Assembly: GCF_017963645.1 (NCBI RefSeq)
Contig: NZ_JAGMWN010000005.1
Coordinates: 248,001 to 312,000 of the forward strand
Source of the DNA: Marivibrio halodurans
GTDB taxonomy: Bacteria; Pseudomonadota; Alphaproteobacteria; UBA8366; Aestuariispiraceae
Length of the DNA: 64,000 nucleotides
Direction of reading: 5' to 3'
The stretch's first letter is position 1; every line of letters starts with the position of its first letter. A model generated the notes under the pieces. It was given only the letters and a program-made list of their open reading frames with translations, ran no database searches and was not told the origin of the DNA. This document shows positions 42,014 to 50,463 of this stretch, piece by piece. The translations under genes were made by a program, and so were the position numbers.

Positions 42014-42158
42014 CGCCGATCGCGCGCCGCGCATCCGGCCCCTCCTCAGCCGCTACCGCGCGGTACCGGTTTCCGGACGCCTCCTCGGGCGGCGGTCAAT
42101 ATATCCTGGCGGGGGCGCGGCGGTCACGGCCCGACCGAACTATGAAGGGCGAAACGGC

Positions 42159-42899
42159 ATGCTCGATGAACCGCCCAATGAGGCGGAGGTCCGTCGGATT
42201 TGGGAGAAGAAGCCGGCCCTGCGTGCCATCTATTCGGATTTCCACGATCGCATGACCGAGGCCCTGCCCGATGACGGCGATTGGCTGGCGATCGGCGCGG
42301 GTGCCCTTTGCGCCCTGGAAGGGCTCGGCGCGCGGTTCCATCTCGACATCCTGGACACAGCCTGGATCGACGAGCATGGCGCGCATGCCGACCGCCTTCC
42401 TCATGAGGATGGCAGCCTGTCCGGTATCGCGATGCTGGACGTGCTGCAACATCCGGTCGAGCCCGGCGCCTTCCTGACGGAGGCCGCGCGGGTGCTGCGA
42501 CCGGGCGGACGCCTCGTCGCGATTGAACCGGGCATCACCCCGCTGTCCTGGCCGGTGCATCGCTATCTGCGCGGCGCCCCGGTGGAGATGAGCGCCGATC
42601 CGCTGCACCCCACCGCCGGCCATCATGGCCCTTATGACGGGAACCTCGCGGTACCGACCTTGCTGTTCCGCCGGGAGGAGCATCGTATCGCGTTCATGGA
42701 CGCGGTCCCGGATTTCGCGATCCGCCGTCGGGATTGGCTCGGCCTTATGGCCTATCCGCTATCCGGCGGTTTCAAGGAATGGGGCCTCATGCCGGAAGGG
42801 CTGGTCGCGCCGCTTTCGCGGCTGGAAGACAGGCTGATGCCCTGGCTGGGCCTGTGGATGGCTTTCCGTCTTCTCATCGTCCTGGAGAAGCGGGGCTAG
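42159..42899 (+). CDS. SAM-dependent methyltransferase, class I-like
   Basis: A 246-residue protein with a Rossmann methyltransferase pattern that is only partly typical. The N terminus has RRIWEKKPALRAIYSDFHDR, the place of the SAM motif I is DWLAIGAGALCALEGLGARF (not a clean GxGxG), and the acidic strand end follows in LDILDTAWID. LSGIAMLDVLQHPVEPGAFL and the diagnostic EAARVLRPGGRLVAIEPG block are clear and place it with type 11 methyltransferases. The C-terminal half has WLGLMAYPLSGGFKEWGLMP. The acceptor is unknown. It is 130 bases upstream of pdxJ and probably has its own promoter. Confidence 0.78.
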   Translation: MLDEPPNEAEVRRIWEKKPALRAIYSDFHDRMTEALPDDGDWLAIGAGALCALEGLGARFHLDILDTAWIDEHGAHADRLPHEDGSLSGIAMLDVLQHPVEPGAFLTEAARVLRPGGRLVAIEPGITPLSWPVHRYLRGAPVEMSADPLHPTAGHHGPYDGNLAVPTLLFRREEHRIAFMDAVPDFAIRRRDWLGLMAYPLSGGFKEWGLMPEGLVAPLSRLEDRLMPWLGLWMAFRLLIVLEKRG

Positions 42900-42953
42900 C
42901 CGCGACGCACCGATCGCCTCGCCCCTTCCGCCGGTCCGGCGACATCCCCCTTA

Positions 42954-43023
42954 AATGGCCCTACCCGATTGCTTTATTGCACCTTACTTATAAGGCCATT
43001 GCGAGGAATCATTCATCGGGTAG
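42954..43023 (+). promoter_or_regulatory. Interleaved inverted repeats in the pdxJ leader
   Basis: AATGGCC (42954-42960) pairs with GGCCATT (42994-43000), and CTACCCGAT (42961-42969) pairs with ATCGGGTAG (43015-43023). The order A-B-A'-B' means the two helices are either alternatives or a pseudoknot. The last arm ends beside the GAGGG ribosome site (43023-43027) of pdxJ, so the second helix could limit translation. The arms could also be protein-binding sites. No known riboswitch class is recognised. Confidence 0.45.
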
Positions 43024-43029
43024 AGGGTT

Positions 43030-43833
43030 ATGAGCGCCTACGGCACGACCAAGCTATCGGTCAATCTCAATAAGGTGGCGCTACTGCGCAACCAGCGCGA
43101 CGTCGGCTATCCCGATCCGGTCGCGGCGGGGCGCACGGTGCTGAAGGCGGGCGCGCACGGCCTGACCGTCCATCCACGCCCGGACGAACGGCACATCCGG
43201 CGCGCGGACGTCCATGCCATCGCGGAGATGATGGCGGTCGAGGGATGGCGCCGCCGGGGCATCGAGCTGAATATCGAAGGCAATCCGTTCGACTCCTACA
43301 TGGACCTCGTGGCCGCCGTGCGGCCGGATCAGGCGACCCTGGTGCCCGACGGCCCGACGGCCGCGACGTCCGACAATGGCTGGGACGTCCTGGCGGAGTC
43401 CGATCGGCTGGCGGACCGCATCGCCGCGCTGCACGAACTCGGCGCGCGTGTCTCCCTGTTCATGAACGCGGAGAAAGACGGCGCGCGGGCCGAGGCGGTG
43501 ATGGCGAAGGCGGCCGGGATCGGCGCCGACCGGATCGAGCTTTATACCGGTCCCTATGCCCAGGCCTTCGCGACCGAGGCACGCCAAGCGGTGCTGGAGG
43601 ACTATGTCCGCACCGCCGAGGCCGCGGTGAAAGCAGGCCTGCTGATCAATGCGGGCCATGACCTGACGACCGAGAATCTGGGGCCGCTGCATAATGCGCT
43701 GCCGCGCCTCGACGAGGTCTCGATCGGCCATGCCTTCACCGCCGATGCGCTGTGGATGGGGTTAGAGGGCGCGGTGCGCGCCTATCTCGACGCGTTGGGC
43801 GCGCGTCCGTCCCGCTCCCGGCACGTGGCTTAG
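43030..43833 (+). CDS. pdxJ: Pyridoxine 5'-phosphate synthase
   Basis: PdxJ, 267 residues, condenses 1-deoxyxylulose 5-phosphate with 3-amino-2-oxopropyl phosphate to make pyridoxine 5'-phosphate in the DXP-dependent vitamin B6 route. It is a TIM barrel; conserved pieces are LSVNLNKVALLRNQR at the N terminus (substrate binding Asn residues), GAHGLTVHPRPDERHIRRAD, ELNIEGNP with the catalytic Glu, TLVPD, and the phosphate-binding NAGHDLTTENLG and SIGHAFTADALW. A GAGGG ribosome site lies three to seven bases upstream. The leader contains interleaved inverted repeats. It converges on the ligase-hydrolase fusion gene with 20 bases between. Confidence 0.95.
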   Translation: MSAYGTTKLSVNLNKVALLRNQRDVGYPDPVAAGRTVLKAGAHGLTVHPRPDERHIRRADVHAIAEMMAVEGWRRRGIELNIEGNPFDSYMDLVAAVRPDQATLVPDGPTAATSDNGWDVLAESDRLADRIAALHELGARVSLFMNAEKDGARAEAVMAKAAGIGADRIELYTGPYAQAFATEARQAVLEDYVRTAEAAVKAGLLINAGHDLTTENLGPLHNALPRLDEVSIGHAFTADALWMGLEGAVRAYLDALGARPSRSRHVA

Positions 43834-43853
43834 TAAGGCGCGGCGCCGGCGAC

Positions 43854-46382
43854 TTAGCGCTGTCCCGGACCGCCCGGCGGCGGCAGGCCGCGTTCCTCGG
43901 CTAGGTCGACGGCGGATTCGTGGCGTTCCGTCTCGCGGATCTCGCCATTCTCCAGGAAATCCAGGATACGCGCGTCGCCCCAGCGCGATATCTGATGCTG
44001 CGCATGGGTATCGTCGATCGCCACGCCGAAATCGCCGGGCAGGCCCAGCGTCTCCAACCGGCCCGCCACCGCCGATTGATAGAGCGTGCCCCGCCGGTTC
44101 ATGAAGCAGCAGCGGTCATATTGATTGAAGACCTGCAGGTAGCTGCGCCCCTCCCCCTCGCTGGCGAGGAGCGGAATCTCCAGATAGTTCGTCGCCTTGA
44201 TCAGCGGGGCATAGAGATGCGGCGGCGTCCATTCCGGCGGCGCCCACCAGGTCCGCAGATAAAGCGGCAGGAAGGAGGCGACGGAGACACTGCGCCGGAA
44301 GCGCGTATCGGCCGCGGCCGCGACGGCGGTGACCCACCCGCCGGCGGAGAAGCCGACGAGATCGACCGCCTTCACCCCATGTCCCTCGCGCAGGCGGTTC
44401 GCCATGACGATGGCCGGCTCGATATAGACGCGCATCGGATGCTCCAGATAATAGAGCAGATAGTCGAGCGTCAGATTGACCGGCCCCCATTCCGGGGAAT
44501 TGTAGATCTGGAACTGGTTTTCCCCATAGCCCGGGAAATTGAGCAGGCCGACGGTATGGCCGTCCTCCAACAAGGCCTGGATGAAACGTTTCGATTGCGA
44601 GAAATCGCCGGCATAGCCGTTCTGATAGATCACCGCCTCGCCCGTCGGCTCCGGCGGGGTCAGGATATAGCCGATGCTGACGTAATTGGCCTCGTTCGGC
44701 ATGGTCAGGCGTTCCGCCGTCACGCCTTCCATTCCGGCTGTCACGCCATAGGGGTCCAGGCGCCCCGCCTCGACCTGTGACGGTTGACGCCCGGTCGGCA
44801 CGCCCGACGGCCCCCAGACGGCGTCGCGCAGCGCGCCGCGCAGTTGCACGATATCCGACGGTTCATGCGCATCGATCAGCTTGGCCGGATCGATGGTCAG
44901 AAGGTCGGAGGAGATTTCCTCGTAGAGATAGGGACTGTCGGCCTTGAGGCGCTTATAGACCATGTAGCCATAGTCCGTCTTGCGCGCATACCAGACGAGC
45001 CCCAGAGCCAGGGCGAGGAAGGCGGCGAGGCCGATCAGACCCGCGCGGCGCCAATTCATCGGCGGCAGGTGATCGACCTCACGGTGCCCGGTGAGCGGCC
45101 CGATCATCCGCGCGCCGGGCAGCACCAGGATCGACAGGAGCGCGACCTGCCACCACGCCGACCAGATCGAGAAATTCGCGAGCGAGCTGACCCAGAAGGC
45201 CGCCAGCGTGGCGAGCGACACCAACGCGCCGGCCCGCCCCGCGATCGTGTTTCGAACGAAGACCGCCGCCAGGGCGGCCAAGCTTCCCAACAACAGCAGG
45301 AGGCCGGGAATCCCGGTTTCCGAGAGAACCTCCAGGAGCCAGTTATGTGGGTGGGAGGGCACATATTCCTGGCCGATGTCCAGGACCTCGTCATGCGCGC
45401 CCTCGACCATATTGATCGTGTTGATGCCATAGCCGAGCAGCGGGCGCTCCAGCGCCTTGTCGAGTACGAAACCCCAGATCGCCTGGCGATGGAAATCGAC
45501 CACCGGCAGAGGCGGCGCGGCCTCGTCCGCTTCGGTGACGGGTGGGCTCGGCAATCGCATCAGAACGACCAGCGCGAGCGCGGCGAGCACGGCACCGGCC
45601 CCGCCGACGGCCCAAAGGCGCGTACCCGACGGCAGTCGCCGCCCCCCCCAATAGGCCCCAAGCGCGAGCAGCGCGGCCAGCAAGCCGCCATAGGCCGCGC
45701 GCCCCGGCTGGCGCCCGTCGCCCAGCACGACGAAACCGCCCGCCAACGTCGCCGTCAGAGCCAGTGCGAGCCAAATCCCCCCGGCGCGATAGCCGATCCA
45801 CAGCATCACGGGTATCGCGATGGCGACCACCGAGGTGAAGCTCTTGAAGAAATAGACCGGGTCGGAAACGGAGCTGTCGAAAGGTGCGAAAATTCTAACC
45901 AGCCCATAGGCCTCGTAGATTGAGGTCACCGCGATCAGCATGACGGCCGTGAAGGCGACGAGGAACGTTCGTTCCGCCAGTTCCCGCAGATCCGCGCGCT
46001 CCGCAAGGACGATCACGAAGGCAACGGCGGCCGCGATAAACACGCCGATGCGGATCACCACCTCGAACGAGGCCAGCGGATCCTGGGAGAACGCGCTGGA
46101 AAGCGCCCACCAGAGCGCGGTGCCGCCGGCCATTCCTCCCGGCCATCCGATGAAGAGATCGCGGAACCGCCAGCGCAGGACATGGTCCCGGAAGCGGGGA
46201 AGGATCAGGATCACGGCGATCCCGAAGACCAGGGCGAACACCGCCCGTCCGAACAATACGGACGGTACGGAAAGACCGAGCAGAACCGCCGAAAGACGCG
46301 CCGGATCGATGTCGCGCGCGCCGTCGAGAACGGCCTGGCCGAGTGGCGCCGTGCGCCGCAACAGGGTGATGGGACGTTGCAT
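43854..46382 (-). CDS. Fusion of O-antigen ligase/polymerase-like membrane domain with alpha/beta hydrolase
   Basis: An 842-residue protein (one fewer than the count used here, which starts at a GTG at 46385). Residues about 30-425 carry some ten to twelve membrane spans and a large loop ending in SHPHNWLLEVLSETGIPG (around 344-361), the hallmark of WaaL/Wzy O-antigen ligases and polymerases. After a further span near 447-466 (GLIGLAAFLALALGLVWYA), an exported alpha/beta hydrolase fold follows: oxyanion region VIYQNGYAGD, nucleophile elbow GFSAGGW with Ser680, an acid candidate Asp757 in NQYDRCC, and His794 or His797 in DDTHAQHQIS. I know of no characterised protein with this layout. It may polymerise or transfer a glycan and then trim or acyl-transfer it, but the substrate is unknown. 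No strong ribosome site is seen. Confidence 0.75.
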   Translation of the reverse strand: MQRPITLLRRTAPLGQAVLDGARDIDPARLSAVLLGLSVPSVLFGRAVFALVFGIAVILILPRFRDHVLRWRFRDLFIGWPGGMAGGTALWWALSSAFSQDPLASFEVVIRIGVFIAAAVAFVIVLAERADLRELAERTFLVAFTAVMLIAVTSIYEAYGLVRIFAPFDSSVSDPVYFFKSFTSVVAIAIPVMLWIGYRAGGIWLALALTATLAGGFVVLGDGRQPGRAAYGGLLAALLALGAYWGGRRLPSGTRLWAVGGAGAVLAALALVVLMRLPSPPVTEADEAAPPLPVVDFHRQAIWGFVLDKALERPLLGYGINTINMVEGAHDEVLDIGQEYVPSHPHNWLLEVLSETGIPGLLLLLGSLAALAAVFVRNTIAGRAGALVSLATLAAFWVSSLANFSIWSAWWQVALLSILVLPGARMIGPLTGHREVDHLPPMNWRRAGLIGLAAFLALALGLVWYARKTDYGYMVYKRLKADSPYLYEEISSDLLTIDPAKLIDAHEPSDIVQLRGALRDAVWGPSGVPTGRQPSQVEAGRLDPYGVTAGMEGVTAERLTMPNEANYVSIGYILTPPEPTGEAVIYQNGYAGDFSQSKRFIQALLEDGHTVGLLNFPGYGENQFQIYNSPEWGPVNLTLDYLLYYLEHPMRVYIEPAIVMANRLREGHGVKAVDLVGFSAGGWVTAVAAAADTRFRRSVSVASFLPLYLRTWWAPPEWTPPHLYAPLIKATNYLEIPLLASEGEGRSYLQVFNQYDRCCFMNRRGTLYQSAVAGRLETLGLPGDFGVAIDDTHAQHQISRWGDARILDFLENGEIRETERHESAVDLAEERGLPPPGGPGQR

Positions 46383-46528
46383 CACCCTATACCGCCGCGC
46401 CCCGCCCGGGACCGGCCCATCGCCGTGGCGGAATCGCGGCCCCGCCCCGGGCCCCCGGAGCCATCACGTTGCCGTACCACCACCGCCATCGCCGCCTACC
46501 GCCCTTCATGCACGCGGGCATGCGCCCG

Positions 46529-48451
46529 TCAGTCGATCAACCCGCGTTCCCGCAACTTCGCTACCACCAACTCGGCCGCATCCTCGGCGGAGAGAGTGCC
46601 GGTGTCGAGCCGAATTTCCGGGGATTCCGGCGGCTCATAGGGGGAATCGATGCCCGTGAAGTTCTTGATCGCGCCCGAGCGGGCCTTCCGATAGAGCCCT
46701 TTCGGATCCCGTTGTTCGCAGATTTCGAGCGGCGTGTCGACGTGGATTTCGATGAACTCGCCCTCCTCGACCAATGCGCGCGCCATGGCCCTCTCGCTCC
46801 GGAAGGGCGAGATGAAGGACACCAGCACGATAAGCCCCGCATCGACGAAGAGCTTCGCCGTCTCGCCCACGCGCCGGATATTCTCTACCCGCTCGGCATC
46901 CGTGAACCCGAGGTCGCGGTTGAGCCCGTGCCGCACATTGTCGCCGTCGAGCAGATAGGTGTGCCGGCCGAGGCTCATCAGCTTCTTCTCGACCAGATTG
47001 GCGACGGTCGACTTGCCCGCGCCGGAAAGACCGGTGAACCACAGGACGCCCGGGCTCTGTCCCTTCGCCGCCGCGCGGGAGGTCTTATCGACGTCGAGCG
47101 CCTGCCAATGCAGGTTGGTCGCCCGTCGCAGCCCGAAGGCGATCATGCCGGCCCCGATCGTCCGATTGGAATATCGGTCGATGATGATGAAGGCGCCGGT
47201 CTCGCGATTGTCCTGATACGGGTCGTAACCGATGGCGCGGTCGAGCGCGATATTGCAGTAGCCGACCTGATTGAGCCCCAGCGTCTTGGCCGAGCTGTGC
47301 TCCATCGTATTGACGTTGATCTGATGCTTCAGGCTGGTGACCGCGCCGTTGACGCTCTGCCCGCCGAACTTGAAGAGATATTGCCGTTCGGGAAGCATCG
47401 CCGCCTCGTCCATCCACAGGATGTGGCAGGCGAACTGATCGCTGACCTGGGCCGGTTGGTCGGACGCGGCGATCAGGTCACCGCGCGAGATATCGATCTC
47501 GTCCTCCAGCGTGAGCGTGACCGCCTGCCCCGCGACCGCTTCCGCCGGGTCGCCGCCGAAGGCGACGACGCGCGCCACCCGGCTGGACTTGCCCGACGGC
47601 AGCACGGTGACCGCGTCGCCGGGCTTGACCGTCCCGCCGACGATGGTGCCGCAATAGCCGCGGAAGTCCCGGTCCGGGCGGTTCACATACTGCACCGGCA
47701 TACGGAAGGGCAGCGCCGACCAGTCGCGCGCGACCTGCAGCGTCTCCAGCACCTCGACCAGGGTCGGCCCCTCGTACCAGGGCGTTTCCTCCGCGCCCCG
47801 GCGCAGCACGTTCGCCCCTTCCAACGCGGAGATGGGGATGGCGGTCACGCTCTCGAAATCGAGGCCCTCGGCGAAGGTCCGATAGGTGGCGACGATCGAT
47901 TCGAACGTCTCGCGCTCGTAGCCCACCAGATCCATCTTGTTGACCGCCAGGATGACATGCCGGATGCCGGTCAGGCTGGCGATGAAGCTGTGCCGCTTGG
48001 TCTGGGTCAGCACGCCCTTGCGCGCGTCGATCAGGATGACCGCGGCCTCGGCCGTCGAGGCGCCGGTCGCCATGTTGCGGGTATATTGCTCGTGCCCCGG
48101 CGTGTCGGCGACGATGAACTTGCGCTTGTCGGTCGCGAAGAAGCGATAGGCGACATCGATGGTGATGCCCTGTTCGCGCTCCGCCTGCAGGCCGTCGACC
48201 AGCAGCGCGAGGTCGAGGCCGTCGCGCACCGTGCCCGCGTTCCGGCTGTCCTTCTCCAGCGCCGCCATCTGATCGTCGAAGATCAGTTTCGAATCGAACA
48301 GCAGCCGGCCGATCAGGGTCGATTTGCCGTCATCGACGCTGCCGCATGTGATGAAGCGCAGCAGGTCCTTCTTCTCCTGCTCCTCCAGGAAACGGGCGAC
48401 CTCCTCCGGCGATTGGGCCTCGGCGATCGCTTGCAGGGCGGGATCGTCCAT
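46529..48451 (-). CDS. cysNC: Bifunctional sulfate adenylyltransferase large subunit / APS kinase (CysNC)
   Basis: A 640-residue fusion. The N-terminal GTPase half (CysN) has P-loop [10 protein letters not shown] at residues 37-46, [19 protein letters not shown] with the G3 Asp-x-x-Gly, and VNKMDLVGY for guanine recognition; it drives ATP sulfurylase when bound to CysD. The C-terminal half, from about residue 465, is APS kinase with [33 protein letters not shown] and [13 protein letters not shown]; it phosphorylates APS to PAPS. This fused form is typical of alphaproteobacteria. Its ATG overlaps the stop of cysD by one base, so the two are translated together. Confidence 0.96.
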   Translation of the reverse strand: MDDPALQAIAEAQSPEEVARFLEEQEKKDLLRFITCGSVDDGKSTLIGRLLFDSKLIFDDQMAALEKDSRNAGTVRDGLDLALLVDGLQAEREQGITIDVAYRFFATDKRKFIVADTPGHEQYTRNMATGASTAEAAVILIDARKGVLTQTKRHSFIASLTGIRHVILAVNKMDLVGYERETFESIVATYRTFAEGLDFESVTAIPISALEGANVLRRGAEETPWYEGPTLVEVLETLQVARDWSALPFRMPVQYVNRPDRDFRGYCGTIVGGTVKPGDAVTVLPSGKSSRVARVVAFGGDPAEAVAGQAVTLTLEDEIDISRGDLIAASDQPAQVSDQFACHILWMDEAAMLPERQYLFKFGGQSVNGAVTSLKHQINVNTMEHSSAKTLGLNQVGYCNIALDRAIGYDPYQDNRETGAFIIIDRYSNRTIGAGMIAFGLRRATNLHWQALDVDKTSRAAAKGQSPGVLWFTGLSGAGKSTVANLVEKKLMSLGRHTYLLDGDNVRHGLNRDLGFTDAERVENIRRVGETAKLFVDAGLIVLVSFISPFRSERAMARALVEEGEFIEIHVDTPLEICEQRDPKGLYRKARSGAIKNFTGIDSPYEPPESPEIRLDTGTLSAEDAAELVVAKLRERGLID

Positions 48452-49356
48452 CAGAAATACCCCTCCTGCTTCTTCTTCTCCATGGAGCCTGCGGAATCGT
48501 GGTCGATGATCCGGCCCTGGCGCTCGGAGGTTCGGCTGACCAGGGTTTCCTGGATGATCGCGGGCAGGCTGTCGGCCTCGCTCTCGATCGCCGCCGTCAG
48601 CGGATAGCAGCCGAGCGTGCGGAACCGCACCTTGCGCATGGCCGGCGTTTCCCCCGCCTCCAGCGGCATCCGATCGTCATCCACCATGATGAGTTGCCCC
48701 TCGCGTTCGACCACCGGACGTTCCTTGGCGAAATAGAGCGTCGGAATCTCGATCCCTTCGGCGTGGATATATTGCCAGATGTCGAGCTCGGTCCAATTGC
48801 TCAAGGGAAAGGCGCGGATGCTCTCCCCCTTGGCGATCCGGGTGTTGTAGATATTCCAGAGTTCCGGGCGCTGGTTCTTCGGGTCCCAGCGATGGGTCGC
48901 GGTGCGGAAGGAGAAGACGCGCTCCTTCGCGCGGCTCTTCTCCTCGTCGCGGCGGGCGCCGCCGATCGCCGCGTCGAAGCCGTACTTGTCGAGCGCCTGC
49001 TTCAACGCCTGGGTCTTCATGACGTCCGTATGCAACGCGGAGCCGTGCGTGAAGGGTCCGATTCCCTGCTCGACCCCCTCCCGGTTCACATGGACGATCA
49101 GGTCCATGCCCACCTCGCCCGCGCGGCGGTCCCGGAATTCGATCATTTCCCTGAACTTCCAGGTCGTATCGACATGCAGCAAGGGAAAGGGCGGCGGCGC
49201 CGGATGAAACGCCTTCTGCGCCAGATGCAGCATCACCGAGCTGTCCTTGCCGATCGAATACATCATGACCGGCCGCTCGAACGAGGCGGCGACCTCGCGC
49301 AAGATATGGATGGACTCCGCCTCCAAACGGCGAAGATGGGTCAGCCTGCGGTCCAT
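48451..49356 (-). CDS. cysD: Sulfate adenylyltransferase subunit 2
   Basis: CysD, 301 residues, is the catalytic small subunit of ATP sulfurylase that makes adenylyl sulfate from ATP and sulfate, powered by GTP hydrolysis on CysN. It is an N-type ATP pyrophosphatase: the PP-loop is [16 protein letters not shown], and other family blocks are [37 protein letters not shown], and [14 protein letters not shown]. The start at 49356 gives [15 protein letters not shown] with GGGGAG ten bases upstream; a longer in-frame opening to 49464 has no family resemblance. The C-terminal [10 protein letters not shown] is standard. Confidence 0.96.
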   Translation of the reverse strand: MDRRLTHLRRLEAESIHILREVAASFERPVMMYSIGKDSSVMLHLAQKAFHPAPPPFPLLHVDTTWKFREMIEFRDRRAGEVGMDLIVHVNREGVEQGIGPFTHGSALHTDVMKTQALKQALDKYGFDAAIGGARRDEEKSRAKERVFSFRTATHRWDPKNQRPELWNIYNTRIAKGESIRAFPLSNWTELDIWQYIHAEGIEIPTLYFAKERPVVEREGQLIMVDDDRMPLEAGETPAMRKVRFRTLGCYPLTAAIESEADSLPAIIQETLVSRTSERQGRIIDHDSAGSMEKKKQEGYF

Positions 49357-50463
49357 CTTAGAGCCGCTCCCCTCTATTCCGTGACCGGCCGAAGGCCGGT
49401 CGATCAGGCCATGGATGGCCGGTCGCGCGGACCCCGACCCGGTCTCGCGCCGGCTGGCGGACACGCAGAACCCGGACTATCGACGCCCACTCTCAACGAT
49501 CGGGTCCTACCCGATCCTTTCTCGTGTTGTCCCCGGCCGCGCGCGCATCCGCGCATGACGTATCGGGGATATCATCGGCACTGGCGCCGACAGATCCCCT
49601 CGTGAGGACATCCCCCGCGGGGGAATGGGCGTTTCCCGGAATGCGTTCGACCGTTCCAACTCCGGATTCCATGTCCCGATGATGCGAAACCCCGGTCGGA
49701 GGGAATGAGCCCGCGTCGTTTTCCACGCGGACCACCGCTCCATCGCGGCGCGGTCGTCGCGACCCGCCTTGATCGAGCGATTCTCCCGACCGACTGAAAT
49801 GTCATGCATCGACGCTGGGCCTCCAGGAAATCGGCGATCGATTTTCTTGCTCGGTTGGTTGGACCGTTAACTACACTGTCTTTGTGGTAATTGCAAGGCG
49901 ACCACGACGCGATTGCTTGCGCGCCTCCCTCGCAGACGGCATGTTGCATGGGGTAAGCAATACGCGCCGACGGTCGCCGAAACCATGCATTATGACAGCG
50001 ATCTTGGCGGATACGCGCCTCTGGACGGCCATTTCCCAATGGTGCTCCCTCTTCGCAGCATGGCGGACAGGATGATCGAAAGAGAAACCAATCGGCGGTG
50101 AAGGATCGTTGACGGTGAACAGCGCGGGGACGGCGAACAGCGCGGAGACGGTAAACAGTGCGGGAGGGGATGTGACGGCATCGCTCACCCTGCCCAGACG
50201 GCGCCCCCGCGTGAGTGGACAGAGGCCGTCTTTCGGGTGGATCGAGGATATTTTCGTGTATCGAGACGTAACAGCACCCATCGGCTGCCGCGCCCTGTCC
50301 CCCTTTGCCCCGTCCGTGGGGCGGGTCGGATCTCCCGCCCCGTCGGCCGCCGCATGAGTCCTCCCTCGAGCGACATGCCGGACGGCGAATTCGGGCCGCC
50401 TCCCTCCCCGTTCTCGACCATCCTTTCGCCGCGCCCTTCAGCGACGCGGCGGGTATATCCGAC
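49357..50463. other. About 1.1 kb without a convincing gene
   Basis: Several open frames exist on both strands, as expected at this GC content, but none has a recognisable domain, a good ribosome site or a protein-like composition. Visible landmarks are a 14-bp palindrome TCCCCCGCGGGGGA at 49611-49624, an AT-richer patch at 49840-49900 that may be a promoter, and an 18-bp triplicated repeat at 50111-50164. It lies between the divergent cysD and ABC-exporter genes and may hold their promoters, or the remains of a lost gene. Confidence 0.5.
50111..50164. repeat. Three tandem copies of an 18-bp unit
   Basis: Units at 50111-50128, 50129-50146 and 50147-50164 read GACGGTGAACAGCGCGGG, GACGGCGAACAGCGCGGA and GACGGTAAACAGTGCGGG. 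The period is a multiple of three, so a frame through them stays open, but no real gene is evident. The differences between units show that the array is not brand new. Confidence 0.75.

Noticed and set aside
50111-50164. CRISPR array or iteron origin
   Set aside because: The three 18-bp units are directly contiguous with no spacers, are imperfect, and no cas or rep gene is nearby.
49884-50357. Small open frames in the cysD-ABC exporter gap
   Set aside because: No ribosome sites, no recognisable motifs, and the translations are built on the tandem repeat or GC-driven Arg/Ser runs.
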